From contig CAKMJS010000005.1 in assembly GCA_927405585.1 (NCBI GenBank), positions 1 to 58,897 of the forward strand: a stretch of 58,897 bases of DNA. The letters are read 5' to 3'. Below, in pieces: positions 42,761 through 51,237 of this stretch. Position 1 is the stretch's first letter. Each line of letters opens with the position of its first letter. A program made the position numbers and the translations under genes. The notes beneath the pieces are model-generated. The model was not told where the DNA came from, made no database searches, and saw only the letters and a program-made list of their open reading frames with translations. Source of the stretch: an uncultured Desulfosporosinus sp. GTDB taxonomy: Bacteria; Bacillota; Desulfitobacteriia; Desulfitobacteriales; Desulfitobacteriaceae.

Positions 42761-42811
42761 AATGCGTTGGTTGAGATAGAAAATTCTCACGCCAACGCAT
42801 TTCGTTTTTGA
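42761..42811. terminator. Terminator-like hairpin in a 630-bp gap
   Basis: AATGCGTTGG pairs with CCAACGCATT, with an inner stem TGAGA/TCTCA, followed by TTTCGTTTTT. No gene reads into it from the left in this window. The rest of 42443-43071 is AT-rich with short spurious frames; I see no other feature. Confidence 0.5.
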
Positions 42812-43071
42812 GCTGAAAAGTGGGTTGAGGGTAGAGGAGGAGATAGAAGATAATATACCTTCTGTGTTCGATAATGACGGTAATAACTAGCTAGCGTCAA
42901 CATTCTATGAATAAGGAACTAGACTAAGCTAGTCATTGAGGTTTTTGTGCATTTTTAAGCCTATCCTGATCAATAAAAAGCATAGATTCGTTGCTTGAAG
43001 AGTAGTTTGAAGAATAACGTTCTGATGGTTTGAGAGATTTTGGGAATTCAGTGTTGTACGTAGCCCCCAGG

Positions 43072-44001
43072 CTATAACGAACAAGCAAAATTATTAAACT
43101 CCTCTGCCCATTTTCCGTAAAAGTCTTTATTAGTTGGAAAATGTTCAGCTCCATCCAATTTAACGTACTTCTTTTTCTCTGAACCTAACTTTTTAAAGGT
43201 TTTTTCAGTATATTTTACAGGAGTCATTCGATCAGACCCCGGTTGAACGATTAAAACTGGAAGTTTAAACTCGTTATGGGATATATCTGGTTTACTTTGA
43301 GTTACTAAACTCGCCGCTCCTTTAAGAGAAATATGTGTCCCTGCTTGCGGATCCTTCTTAACTAATGAATTCATTTCATATGAATCGGAAAGTGTTTCAT
43401 ATGAGACTAAAGTGTATGTCTTGAGTCTAATATTACCCATTACCGAACATAGAAGCTTAAAGATAGGAATAAGCAGATATGTAAACTTCTTTGTATTAGT
43501 TTCATTTAACATAAACTCTTTGTCACTAAAATCCCATAGACACCAACAAGCCAGTGCATCTATTCCTCCGAAACGGGCCGCTGTCGCATAAGCTAAAGGG
43601 CCTCCCATACTTGCTCCGCCTAAAATGATCTTTCCACTAAACCTCTGTTTTGCATAATTTATTGTGTCGGAAAGGTTTTGAAGATGAACATCCCACTCGA
43701 AATCACCTTTAAGTCCCTCACTATATCCAAATCCTTGCAAGTCAGGAGCAATAATATTGTACCCCTTTTCCCTTATTGGAATCAAAAAAGGCAATAGCAA
43801 TCGTGCATACCCGGCAATCCCATGAGCAAATATCAACGTTGGATTATTGGGGTTGCCAGCATCATAAATTTCTATATGCATTTTTCTATTATTTGATATA
43901 ATAGTTTCTTCAGTTACATATTTAGTCCATTTGCTAATTAGTTCTGCCCCAAACCAATTCTCCATATAATTCTTCCAAAAATCTTCACCTGAATATTTCA
44001 C
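43072..44001 (-). CDS. Alpha/beta hydrolase
   Basis: This is a 309-residue serine hydrolase-fold protein with the oxyanion segment FAHGIAGYARLLLPF, the nucleophile elbow GGASMGG, an acid in VQPGSDRMTP and the catalytic His in LDGAEHFP. The start is GTG at 44001 (VKYSGEDFWKN), 7 bp after AAGGAG; an upstream frame up to 44058 lacks a ribosome site. The substrate is unknown. AT-rich composition and decayed neighbours mark this as an accessory region. Confidence 0.82.
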   Translation of the reverse strand: MKYSGEDFWKNYMENWFGAELISKWTKYVTEETIISNNRKMHIEIYDAGNPNNPTLIFAHGIAGYARLLLPFLIPIREKGYNIIAPDLQGFGYSEGLKGDFEWDVHLQNLSDTINYAKQRFSGKIILGGASMGGPLAYATAARFGGIDALACWCLWDFSDKEFMLNETNTKKFTYLLIPIFKLLCSVMGNIRLKTYTLVSYETLSDSYEMNSLVKKDPQAGTHISLKGAASLVTQSKPDISHNEFKLPVLIVQPGSDRMTPVKYTEKTFKKLGSEKKKYVKLDGAEHFPTNKDFYGKWAEEFNNFACSL

Positions 44002-44152
44002 AAAAGCTCTCCTTAAAATTTTTATTAGAAATATTTGCATGAGGATTACGTATAACATTCTTCGAATTTGCGAGTCTGGTTATTACATTCATCATTGCTT
44101 AGATTTCTGCAAATTCGTTGTTATGCGCTGTTGACAGGCCCCGAAGTAATGC

Positions 44153-44490
44153 TTATATCCTGCCATCTTTGAACAGTTTCTCGGCTCGTAGTTTAATTCC
44201 TAACATGCACTTTCTCATCATAACAATATCTCCAATATCTAGTAATAGGGAAAAGATAATAGTCGGTGATAGCCATCTATAGCGGAGTCGTACTCGGGTA
44301 ACTAATCTGGTGTGGGCTGAATCTATAGGATAGAGACCCCAGCTCCAAGTACTATAATTCTCTTTGTCACCCCAAATTATCCACTTGGGCTCCGCGAAGT
44401 CTTTTACGTACATTCCCATTTTTCCATTGGGGCTGAATGGTATCAGCTGACCAACCTCGAAATGTTGGAACTCAGGAATGATACGCTCGA
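44153..44490 (-). pseudogene. SRPBCC-like protein remnant lacking its N-terminal half
   Basis: The frame reads ERIIPEFQHFEVGQLIPFS, then NGKMGMYVKDFAEPKWIIWG and on to RLVTRVRLRYRW and a C-terminal hydrophobic stretch. This is the C-terminal half of an SRPBCC/START-like lipid-binding protein with a membrane tail. The N-terminal half and start are missing: at about 44488-44492 the sequence changes into a ketopantoate reductase-like gene in another frame. A deletion is the simplest cause. Confidence 0.65.
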
Positions 44491-45021
44491 TATTGAAACA
44501 TGAAAACCTGCATGCAATAAAATATTTCTTAGCGTTTTTAATCGCTCTGTGTAATTTCCATCAATTTCCCCAATCGTTGTAGGTTGAATGAATGAAGATA
44601 CGATGTGGTAATGAACTATTCCATTTTCTCTCTTTCCACCTGCTCCAGGGAATCCCAGAATAATTCGTTCTCGCCCTAATTGTTCGATCCATTCTGAAGG
44701 GCCTAATGAGTTATTTACCATAAACAAGATGTTTTTTGATTTATTGTCTCTTAATACAGGCAAAACATTTTTCACCTGGTCTTTTCTCACTGTTACAAGT
44801 ATATAATCATAAATATCCTCAGGATCTAATTCAGGTATTATATTGACATTCGCTTTTTCGATATCTCTGCCTTTCATATGCTTTATGAGCAACCTATTTT
44901 CCTTCAGCTCTATAAGTCTTTTGTCCCTAGCAATGATAGAAACTTCATGGTGTTTACTATTAGCAATCTTTGCCGCATATAAAGAACCAATGACTCCAGC
45001 CCCATAAACAAGTATTCTCAC
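44443..45021 (-). pseudogene. 2-dehydropantoate 2-reductase-like (ApbA/PanE family) gene, 3' truncated
   Basis: The N-terminal NADP-binding part is intact (VRILVYGAGVIGSLYAAKIANS, with the GAGVIGS loop). GTG at 45021 follows GGGGGAGG by about 8 bp. The protein stops after about 192 residues, whereas the family has about 300; the helical C-terminal catalytic domain is lost. The frame reads LLHAGFHVSIS and then non-family sequence ending at 44443, where it overlaps the SRPBCC remnant. It is probably non-functional. Confidence 0.7.
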
Positions 45022-45253
45022 TAATGACTCCTCCCCCAAATCAGTGATTTCGGATAACAGATATATTACGAACTTCGTTAATTGTCTGTCTGGTAGGACT
45101 TAATGCGAACCAGTTCGTATATTTTACCTTTAAGGCACATCAAACTATCTTCTCCGTTATTATCCAAATTCCTCTCTGCTGCAAATTAGTCTTTATCTAG
45201 TTTCATTTTTCTGGTTCGTTTTCTACGAAAGATCTGAAGAGGGGATGCACATG

Positions 45254-45292
45254 AAGTAAGAGTTCTTTAACACACAGGAACTCTTGCTTTTA
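45254..45292. terminator. Orphan terminator-like hairpin
   Basis: AAGTAAGAGTTC pairs with GAACTCTTGCTT (one GU pair), then TTTA. It stands in a gene-free stretch from 45022 to 45851, probably left from a lost gene. Confidence 0.5.
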
Positions 45293-45634
45293 CCCGTCTT
45301 GTTATGGACTTTATCGTACAAAATCCACGTTTAATGGAGGTAATCCATATAATAAATATAGCTCTTTTGGGGTGACAGGGCACCTGGTGATGGTAGTAAG
45401 TATTAGTCATTCACAGCCTAAGAGTAGCTTGTGGTGCGGGTTTCGAAAATCGGGAGCAAATTGTACAACAATTTAGTAGGATGAAGGTTTGTGGGAACAT
45501 ATTTGTACAGTTAAGGTCAGATAGTTAATAATTAAATGAAGGGCAGGTCGTTCGGACGGCATAGCCTTTTTTAATTTTAGATTATTCCGCTCTTGAGAGC
45601 AATGGAACTCGAGTTAGTCAATCTGTAGTCACAA

Positions 45635-45677
45635 GAAGTGCCCCAAAACCTGGCGACGCAGGTCTTGGAGGCACTTC
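45635..45677. repeat. Long imperfect hairpin, possible repeat element
   Basis: GAAGTGCC pairs with GGCACTTC, and CCAAAACCTG with CAGGTCTTGG (one mismatch), loop GCGACG. There is no T-run. It may be a REP-like or transposon-end sequence. Apart from this and the hairpin at 45254, the 45022-45851 stretch shows nothing I can name. Confidence 0.45.
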
Positions 45678-45851
45678 TGACGCATGTGGACATAATTATT
45701 ATATGCTCTTCGCCGGATAATGCCTCTTTCAGCACTAAATTGAAGAGTATGAAAGTGGTTGCTCTATCGGAAGTTCGCCTTCTGCAGCAAAGTTTGATAT
45801 TCTATATGAAGTGGGATTAGTTAATAATTACTAATAGAATGGAATCAAACG

Positions 45852-46799
45852 ATGCAAAAAAAACGATATTATACCTTTAACGAACACTTACGTAATAAGT
45901 TCGAGACAAAAATATTCAAGGTCTCTTTGGATGCGGGATTTACCTGCCCAAATCGGGATGGAACTTTGGGGACAAGCGGGTGTATTTATTGTAGCGAACG
46001 GGGATCCGGAGATTTTGCCGGAGATAAGAGGACATCCATTCCGGATCAGTTTAAACAAGTGAAAGAACGGATGGAGAAAAAATGGCCGAAGGCTCAGTAT
46101 ATTGCTTATTTTCAAGCGTATACCAATACCTACGCCCCGCTTGAACGGTTGCGGGAGGTCTATGAAGAGGCCTTAGCAGAGGATAACGTGGTAGGGTTAT
46201 CGATTTCCACTAGGCCGGACTGCTTGCCTGAGGATGTGCTTAATTATCTTGAGGAACTGAATCAGAGGACCTATTTATGGGTAGAGTTGGGGCTGCAAAG
46301 TAGTCATGATCGAACCATGGAATGGATTGGTAGAGGGCATAACTATGCGCAATTTCTTAAAGGTTTTCAGCAGTTACACTCCAGAGGAATTCGGTTTTGC
46401 GCCCATATAATCCTGGGTCTGCCCGGAGAAACGAAAGCGGAGATGATGGAAACCGCGCAAGCGGTTGCCCAAATGCCGATACAAGGGATAAAAATTCATT
46501 TGCTCCATGTGTTGAGGGAAACCCCTTTGGCAACCCTTTATCAGCGGGAGCCTTTTGCTCTGATGACGAAGGAAGACTACGTTTCCCTCGTCGTTGATAT
46601 TTTGGAAATCTTACCGCCAGAGATGGTTATTCATCGCTTAACAGGTGACGGCCCACCCGATGATCTGATTGGACCTCTATGGAGTCGTAAAAAATGGGAG
46701 GTTCTTAATGCTATTGATGCTGAGCTTGAACAACGAGATACCTGGCAAGGAAAAAAAGACAAAATCAATAAAAAATTAGCGACCTCGAAAGATCGCTAA
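45852..46799 (+). CDS. Radical SAM protein, TIGR01212/YhcC family
   Basis: This is a 315-residue radical SAM protein. It starts KKRYYTFNEHLRNKFETKIFKVSLDAGFTCPNRDG. The cluster ligands are C-x9-C-x2-C (CPNRDGTLGTSGCIYC), the spacing typical of the YhcC/Elp3-like group. Other motifs are YFQAYTNTYAPLERL, GLSISTRPDCLP, VELGLQSSHDRTMEWIGRGH and HIILGLPGET. The family is widespread but its substrate is unknown; RNA modification is a guess. The 3' end contains a terminator used by the opposite strand. Confidence 0.87.
   Translation: MQKKRYYTFNEHLRNKFETKIFKVSLDAGFTCPNRDGTLGTSGCIYCSERGSGDFAGDKRTSIPDQFKQVKERMEKKWPKAQYIAYFQAYTNTYAPLERLREVYEEALAEDNVVGLSISTRPDCLPEDVLNYLEELNQRTYLWVELGLQSSHDRTMEWIGRGHNYAQFLKGFQQLHSRGIRFCAHIILGLPGETKAEMMETAQAVAQMPIQGIKIHLLHVLRETPLATLYQREPFALMTKEDYVSLVVDILEILPPEMVIHRLTGDGPPDDLIGPLWSRKKWEVLNAIDAELEQRDTWQGKKDKINKKLATSKDR
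46770..46799 (-). terminator. Terminator of the eam transcript, inside the end of the YhcC-type gene
   Basis: On the minus strand TTAGCGA pairs with TCGCTAA, followed by TTTTTTATT. It lies just beyond the small gene at 46817. Confidence 0.7.
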
Positions 46800-46816
46800 A
46801 GAGGAGACTATACTGT

Positions 46817-46999
46817 TCATGGCCTCAAAGTAGGCCTTGAGGACTCAGATGGAAAAATAAATGTCTTAGAACTGTTCGTAGTTTTTGGCTTAGGTGGAAT
46901 CGTTTTGAAGCCGGGAGCCAAGTTCAAATATCGTTTTAGATCTGAATTTGTATCCATGATCCGTTGGGTTACTTGCTCGTTATTAAGCCGCTCCATCAT
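46817..46999 (-). CDS. Small hypothetical protein downstream of eam
   Basis: This is a 60-residue protein, MMERLNNEQVTQRIMDTN and on, with a Pro/Lys-rich middle (KTIPPKPKTTNSSK). It has a good ribosome site, AAAGGAG, about 10 bp before the ATG. It starts 35 bp after eam and is followed by a terminator, so it is likely the last gene of the eam transcript. No family recognised. Confidence 0.55.
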   Translation of the reverse strand: MMERLNNEQVTQRIMDTNSDLKRYLNLAPGFKTIPPKPKTTNSSKTFIFPSESSRPTLRP

Positions 47000-47034
47000 G
47001 TTACACAGCTCCTTTCACTATTGATTTTCAAGTA

Positions 47035-48282
47035 TTAGGGTGTTTCATACTCGATGTATTTTCCTTCCCAAGTACGCAAAACCGCTTTGTTGTTATCAAG
47101 GGACACTAGATATTGAGGAGAAATGGGTGTCTTGCCCCCTCCTTTAGGAGCGTTAATAATATAAGTTGGCACAGCAAGACCAGATGTATGCCCTCGTAAT
47201 TGTTCCATAACTGCAATCCCATCTTGAATTCTGGGAACAAAATGACGGGTTCCTTTAACGTTTTTAGCATGGAAGATATAGTAGGGACGAACCCTTATTT
47301 TTAATAATTCTTGATTAAGTTTTTTCATCACATGGGGCTGATGATTTATTCCTTTGAGTAAAACAGCCTGATTCCCTAAGACCACACCTGCTCCAATGAG
47401 TTTGTCAGCCGCATTTTTTGCGTCCTGTGTAACTTCTTTCGGGTGGTTGAACTGAGTATTAATGTAGATGGGTGGGTATTTTGCTAGGACTGTACATAAT
47501 TCATCCGTAATACGCATGGGTAAGGTAACCGGAGCCCTTGTCCCGAGACGCTTAATTTCTACATGAGGGATGGCATGGAGTTCTCCGAGTAGCCAATCTA
47601 AGGTTAGATCACTAAGGAGTAAGGCATCTCCGCCGGTCACTAAGACATCTCGGATTTCGGGGTTGGCCCGAATGTATTCCAGTGCCTCTTTAAGCTGTGC
47701 TCGCGGAGAGTGGGTATCAGTTTCCCCAATATTACGTCTGCGCTGACAATGTCGGCAGTACATAGCACACATGTTGGTGACGTTGATGATTAAACGATCT
47801 GGATAACGCCGCGTTATACTAGGAGCAGGAGATGTTATTCCTTCTCCCATAGGATCTTCTTCGCCGAAATCATCAAATAGTTCTGCATGGGTGGGTAATC
47901 CTTGGAGACGGATGGGATCGAAGGGATCGTTGTCATCCATTAAACTCAGATAATAAGGAGATACAGCCCAGCGGAAGGTTTTCCCTACACGCTCTATTTC
48001 TACACGTTGCTTGGCAGTTAACGGTAGTAGTAAAGAAAGGACATGAGGATCTGATATTCTATGGGTCATTTGCCAATGCCAATTGTCCCAGTCTTCGAGT
48101 GTTGCATCGAAATAGTTTAGTATCTTTGCTCGACGAGCTTCGTACATTTCTGAATGTGAGAATCCCGTTGGAATAGTATTAGTTTGCTCTAGATAAGGGG
48201 TAACCATTTGCTTAAGTTCAGCAGCTCGACGTAATGCGTATTGACGAAATGCTTCTGGGCGACTTTGTAGTTGAACAGACAT
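47035..48282 (-). CDS. eam: Glutamate 2,3-aminomutase (radical SAM, PLP)
   Basis: This is a 415-residue enzyme of the lysine 2,3-aminomutase family. The cluster motif is CAMYCRHC (CxxxCxxC) and the PLP lysine is in NAPKGGGKTP. In lysine aminomutase two Asp residues (293 and 330) hold the epsilon-amino group: one in CDLS, one seven residues before the PLP lysine. Here those positions are Lys (FHAKNVKG) and Asn (IINAPKGGGK), the pair known from glutamate 2,3-aminomutase. The product would be L-beta-glutamate, an osmolyte. A lysine aminomutase (KamA) label would be wrong. It is divergent from a BusR-like regulator, with a promoter and operator between them. Confidence 0.85.
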   Translation of the reverse strand: MSVQLQSRPEAFRQYALRRAAELKQMVTPYLEQTNTIPTGFSHSEMYEARRAKILNYFDATLEDWDNWHWQMTHRISDPHVLSLLLPLTAKQRVEIERVGKTFRWAVSPYYLSLMDDNDPFDPIRLQGLPTHAELFDDFGEEDPMGEGITSPAPSITRRYPDRLIINVTNMCAMYCRHCQRRRNIGETDTHSPRAQLKEALEYIRANPEIRDVLVTGGDALLLSDLTLDWLLGELHAIPHVEIKRLGTRAPVTLPMRITDELCTVLAKYPPIYINTQFNHPKEVTQDAKNAADKLIGAGVVLGNQAVLLKGINHQPHVMKKLNQELLKIRVRPYYIFHAKNVKGTRHFVPRIQDGIAVMEQLRGHTSGLAVPTYIINAPKGGGKTPISPQYLVSLDNNKAVLRTWEGKYIEYETP

Positions 48283-48394
48283 TCATACCCCTCCTTTGAA
48301 ACAATCAAAATATAATAGCTCCCAAAGGGCACTAATGAATACGTTATCCTTTGGGAAAATAAATAGTTTAATATAACATAATCTACTAACATAC

Positions 48395-48425
48395 TAACAA
48401 CCTAATAGTAACATATAAGTTGTTA
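48395..48425. promoter_or_regulatory. Spaced inverted repeat covering the eam promoter (candidate operator)
   Basis: TAACAAC-N17-GTTGTTA is a perfect 7-bp inverted repeat that spans the -10 element and spacer of the eam promoter. Two half-sites this far apart suit a tetrameric GntR-type regulator such as BusR. A further GTAAC/GTTAC pair lies inside. Confidence 0.5.
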
Positions 48426-48433
48426 CCTGTCAA
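48405..48433 (-). promoter_or_regulatory. Sigma-A promoter of eam
   Basis: On the minus strand TTGACA (48433-48428), a 17-bp spacer and TACTAT (48410-48405). This is a near-consensus promoter about 120 bp before the eam start. Confidence 0.7.
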
Positions 48434-48555
48434 TAGCATGGTGCGGCCTGAAGTTGGCTATGTTATAATAGGATAGAATTCGATATTATATTCTCTTTTT
48501 TCGAACGACAAAACGACAAACCAAGAGCGACGATATTAGTAAGGGGTTGAGCGGA

Positions 48556-49158
48556 TTGGAGCAAGCACGTTATCAGGAAATTGCCATTGATATAGCTCAT
48601 GCGATCATGATGGGGGAATATCATGAAGGGGTAAAAATTCACGGACGTTCTACCTTAGCAGGACGTTATAATGTTTCACCGGAAACCATTCGTCGGTCCA
48701 TCGCAATTTTACAAAATGTTGGCGTAGTGATGGTTAGTCAAGGGGTAGGAATTACAGTAAACTCAAAAGCTATGGCAGAGAAATTTATTAAATCGTTTAA
48801 TCAAAAAGGAGAAATCCAACTCTTTCTCGAAGATTTAAAAGGTCTAATGGATATTAGGCGTGCAAATGATATAAAGATTGAAAGTCATCTTAATAAACTG
48901 CAGGGATATGCTGATCGCATAATGTCCCGTTGGCTGGATGTCGGGGAAATCGAGATTGGAAAGACCTCACCTGCGATTGGAAAAACCTTGCGGGAATTAC
49001 AAGTTCGGGAGCGTACGGGGACTACCATTATCGCGGTGGTTCGAGATGGCTTTGAACAGTTTTCACCGGAAGCAGGCTTTGTCCTCCGCGGACAAGATGT
49101 TCTACTGGCTGCAGGATCCCCGGAGGGACAAGACAAGTTGAGACAATTAATTGATTGA
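48556..49158 (+). CDS. GntR-RCK_C (BusR-like) transcriptional regulator
   Basis: This is a 200-residue protein. Residues 1-75 form a GntR winged helix (ARYQEIAIDIAHAIMMGEYHEG, STLAGRYNVSPETIRRSIAIL). A coiled linker follows, then a TrkA-C/RCK_C domain (about 125-200, IEIGKTSPAIGKTLRELQVRERTGTTIIAVVRDG). This architecture is that of BusR, which binds c-di-AMP and represses osmolyte uptake genes. The start is TTG at 48556, 9 bp after AAGGGG; a TTG at 48547 touches the ribosome site. It likely controls the divergent eam gene. Confidence 0.82.
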   Translation: MEQARYQEIAIDIAHAIMMGEYHEGVKIHGRSTLAGRYNVSPETIRRSIAILQNVGVVMVSQGVGITVNSKAMAEKFIKSFNQKGEIQLFLEDLKGLMDIRRANDIKIESHLNKLQGYADRIMSRWLDVGEIEIGKTSPAIGKTLRELQVRERTGTTIIAVVRDGFEQFSPEAGFVLRGQDVLLAAGSPEGQDKLRQLID

Positions 49159-49174
49159 TTTGGAGTTATGCAAA

Positions 49175-49531
49175 ATGTATCCTGGGATTGATATTATTGA
49201 AATAGAACGAGTGGCGACTGCGTTTAAACGGCGACCCAAGTTATATGAGCGTCTTTTCACGATCAGAGAACGGGAAAACTTAATAAACAAAGGCATCCAG
49301 AGTCATGCAGCCCGTTTCGCCGGAAAAGAGGCTATACTTAAAACCATGGGGACAGGGCTTCGAGGCTTGGCTTGGCATGATATCGAAATCTTAACTGATT
49401 CAACTGGAGAACCTCTGGTCTATCTCAGTTCTAGGGCTCTAGATTTAGTTTTGGCCCGCGGTGGGTCCCGAGTACGAGTCAGTCTATCTCATAACCGCAC
49501 GCAGGCGATCGCGTTTGCCATTTTATCGTAG
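49175..49531 (+). CDS. acpS: Holo-[acyl-carrier-protein] synthase
   Basis: This 118-residue enzyme transfers the phosphopantetheine arm of CoA to acyl carrier protein. Visible are GIDIIEIERV (metal-binding Asp), FTIRERENL and AARFAGKEAILKTMGTGLRG, and SLSHNRTQAIAFA. The ATG at 49175 lies 9 bp after GGAG; an in-frame TTG at 49151 overlaps the upstream gene. The stop codon touches a palindromic repeat at 49531. Confidence 0.93.
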   Translation: MYPGIDIIEIERVATAFKRRPKLYERLFTIRERENLINKGIQSHAARFAGKEAILKTMGTGLRGLAWHDIEILTDSTGEPLVYLSSRALDLVLARGGSRVRVSLSHNRTQAIAFAILS

Positions 49532-49558
49532 TAGGGGCAATTCATGAATTGCCCCTAC
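49531..49558. repeat. Short palindromic repeat after acpS
   Basis: A perfect 14-bp inverted repeat, GTAGGGGCAATTCA and its complement, with no loop. It starts on the last base of the acpS stop codon. Other copies are at 52369 and (diverged) 20144. A second GTCCC-type hairpin piece (AGACAGAGGAAACGTCCCTT, 49568) follows. Confidence 0.85.
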
Positions 49559-49614
49559 AGCCCGGGAAGACAGAGGAAACGTCCCTTGTCTAAGAGAGAA
49601 AGGGGGTGGGGAAA

Positions 49615-51237
49615 GTGCGCGTGGTCAATGCGGAACAGATGCGGCGAATCGAGGAAAAGGCCATTCATCATTATGGAATTCCAAGTGTGCTTCTAATGGA
49701 AAATGCAGCTTGGGCCGTTGTCGAAGAAATACGCCGTCATTTTACTCAGGAGAAGGTGGATTTAAGCGGTCGAAAAGCAGTGATCTTAGTTGGTAAGGGT
49801 AATAACGGCGGAGATGGCTTGGCTGTTGCTCGACATTTAGTTCTATTAGGTATGGATGTCACGGCCTTTTTATTTACAGGTAGTGAGGAATTTAAAGGCG
49901 ATGCAGCCTTGAATTTACGCCTTTTTCAAGGAACAACGGGAAAATGCTTTGTTATCGAAGGAGAGAAACAACGCCGTTTAACACGTTTAGCCCTGGCTCA
50001 AGCAGACCTCGTTGTGGATGCATTATTTGGCATCGGTATGCGTGGCGCGTTGCCTAGTTTAGTAGAAGAATATGTGGATGAAGTGAACTGTGCTCCAGGC
50101 TGGGTGGTTTCTATAGACATTCCTAGTGGGGTAGATGCTAATACTGGTAAGGTTTATCGTACGGCAATTCATGCTCAGACTACAGTCACCTTTGGACTTC
50201 CGAAATGGGGTCTTTTTCTGGTTGAAGGGCCAAACTTCAGTGGAAGGGTCGTTGTGGATCCTATATCGATTCCGTCATCCTATCTTGAGGATGAAAGTAT
50301 TTCCACGTTTGTCTTAACCGATGAGGATGTGCGCAAAATGCTCCCCATCCGAAAACTAAACGGACATAAAGGAACCCATGGCAAGGGAATTCTGGTGGCA
50401 GGATCAAAAGGAATGAGCGGGGCAGCTGTTTTAGCTGGACGGGGGGCTTTGCGAAGTGGGATCGGATTGTTGCAAATAGTTGTTCCCCAGGGAATCGCTA
50501 AAGAAGTGGATACGGCCATCACGGAGGCGACGATTTGGTCTGCTCCCGGAGATAAGTGTTTGAATGATGAAGCTTGGTCGGTGATCTTAAAACAATCTGA
50601 GAAGGCCCAAGCGCTTGCAGTGGGTCCAGGCTTAGCTCAAAATCTTGAGTTTATTTCAGTCATAAGGAAAATCGTTACAAGCCTAAGTTGCCCAGTGGTA
50701 CTGGACGCAGATGCCCTCAATCTGCTGGCACTAGAACCAGGTTTACTAGCGCCAGGTAATGGCCGGGGACGGTTGATTATCACGCCCCATCCGGGTGAAA
50801 TGGCTAGACTTTGCGAGTGCAGTGTCGAAGACGTTGAAAGCAATCGACTCGATATTGCAGTTGCGAAAGCGGTTGAATGGGAAGCGGTCGTTGTTTTGAA
50901 AGGATCTGTGACCATTGTTGCTGCTCCAGACGGTCGAGCTTTTTTCAACCCCACGGGTAATCCCGGACTTGGAACAGGGGGGACGGGTGATGTGCTCACA
51001 GGCAGCATTCTGGCTTGGTTGGCTCAAGGGGTTGCACCGCTTGAAGCGGCATGCCTGGGCGTATATTTGCATGGGAAATCAGCGGATGTCTTAGCGGGTG
51101 AGTATGGATGGTCGGGATTCACGGCAACTGAAGTAGCGGATACGCTCCCTAAAGTGCGGCGTGAGTTAGAACTTAAGCCAAAAATGGGGAAAGAGGGGAT
51201 GAGTTTATGGGGTTGCGACCGGTTTGGGCTGAGGTAA
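49615..51237 (+). CDS. nnrE-nnrD: Bifunctional NAD(P)H-hydrate epimerase / ADP-dependent dehydratase
   Basis: This is a 540-residue repair enzyme. The N-terminal YjeF epimerase domain (1-215) has VVNAEQMRRIEEKAI, VGKGNNGGDGLAVARHL and DALFGIGMRG. The C-terminal ribokinase-like dehydratase (about 230-530) has NGHKGTHGKGILVAGSKGMSGAAVLAGR, TPHPGEMARL and GTGGTGDVLTG. It restores NADH and NADPH from their hydrated forms. The GTG at 49615 is 9 bp after AAAGGGGG; a GTG at 49606 touches the ribosome site. It overlaps alr by 31 bp. Confidence 0.93.
   Translation: MRVVNAEQMRRIEEKAIHHYGIPSVLLMENAAWAVVEEIRRHFTQEKVDLSGRKAVILVGKGNNGGDGLAVARHLVLLGMDVTAFLFTGSEEFKGDAALNLRLFQGTTGKCFVIEGEKQRRLTRLALAQADLVVDALFGIGMRGALPSLVEEYVDEVNCAPGWVVSIDIPSGVDANTGKVYRTAIHAQTTVTFGLPKWGLFLVEGPNFSGRVVVDPISIPSSYLEDESISTFVLTDEDVRKMLPIRKLNGHKGTHGKGILVAGSKGMSGAAVLAGRGALRSGIGLLQIVVPQGIAKEVDTAITEATIWSAPGDKCLNDEAWSVILKQSEKAQALAVGPGLAQNLEFISVIRKIVTSLSCPVVLDADALNLLALEPGLLAPGNGRGRLIITPHPGEMARLCECSVEDVESNRLDIAVAKAVEWEAVVVLKGSVTIVAAPDGRAFFNPTGNPGLGTGGTGDVLTGSILAWLAQGVAPLEAACLGVYLHGKSADVLAGEYGWSGFTATEVADTLPKVRRELELKPKMGKEGMSLWGCDRFGLR

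Noticed and set aside
45638-45820. 60-codon plus-strand frame in the 45 kb gap
   Set aside because: It begins inside a long hairpin, has no ribosome site and does not resemble any family.
47035-48282. Annotation as lysine 2,3-aminomutase KamA
   Set aside because: Both substrate-binding Asp positions are changed to Lys and Asn, as in glutamate 2,3-aminomutase.
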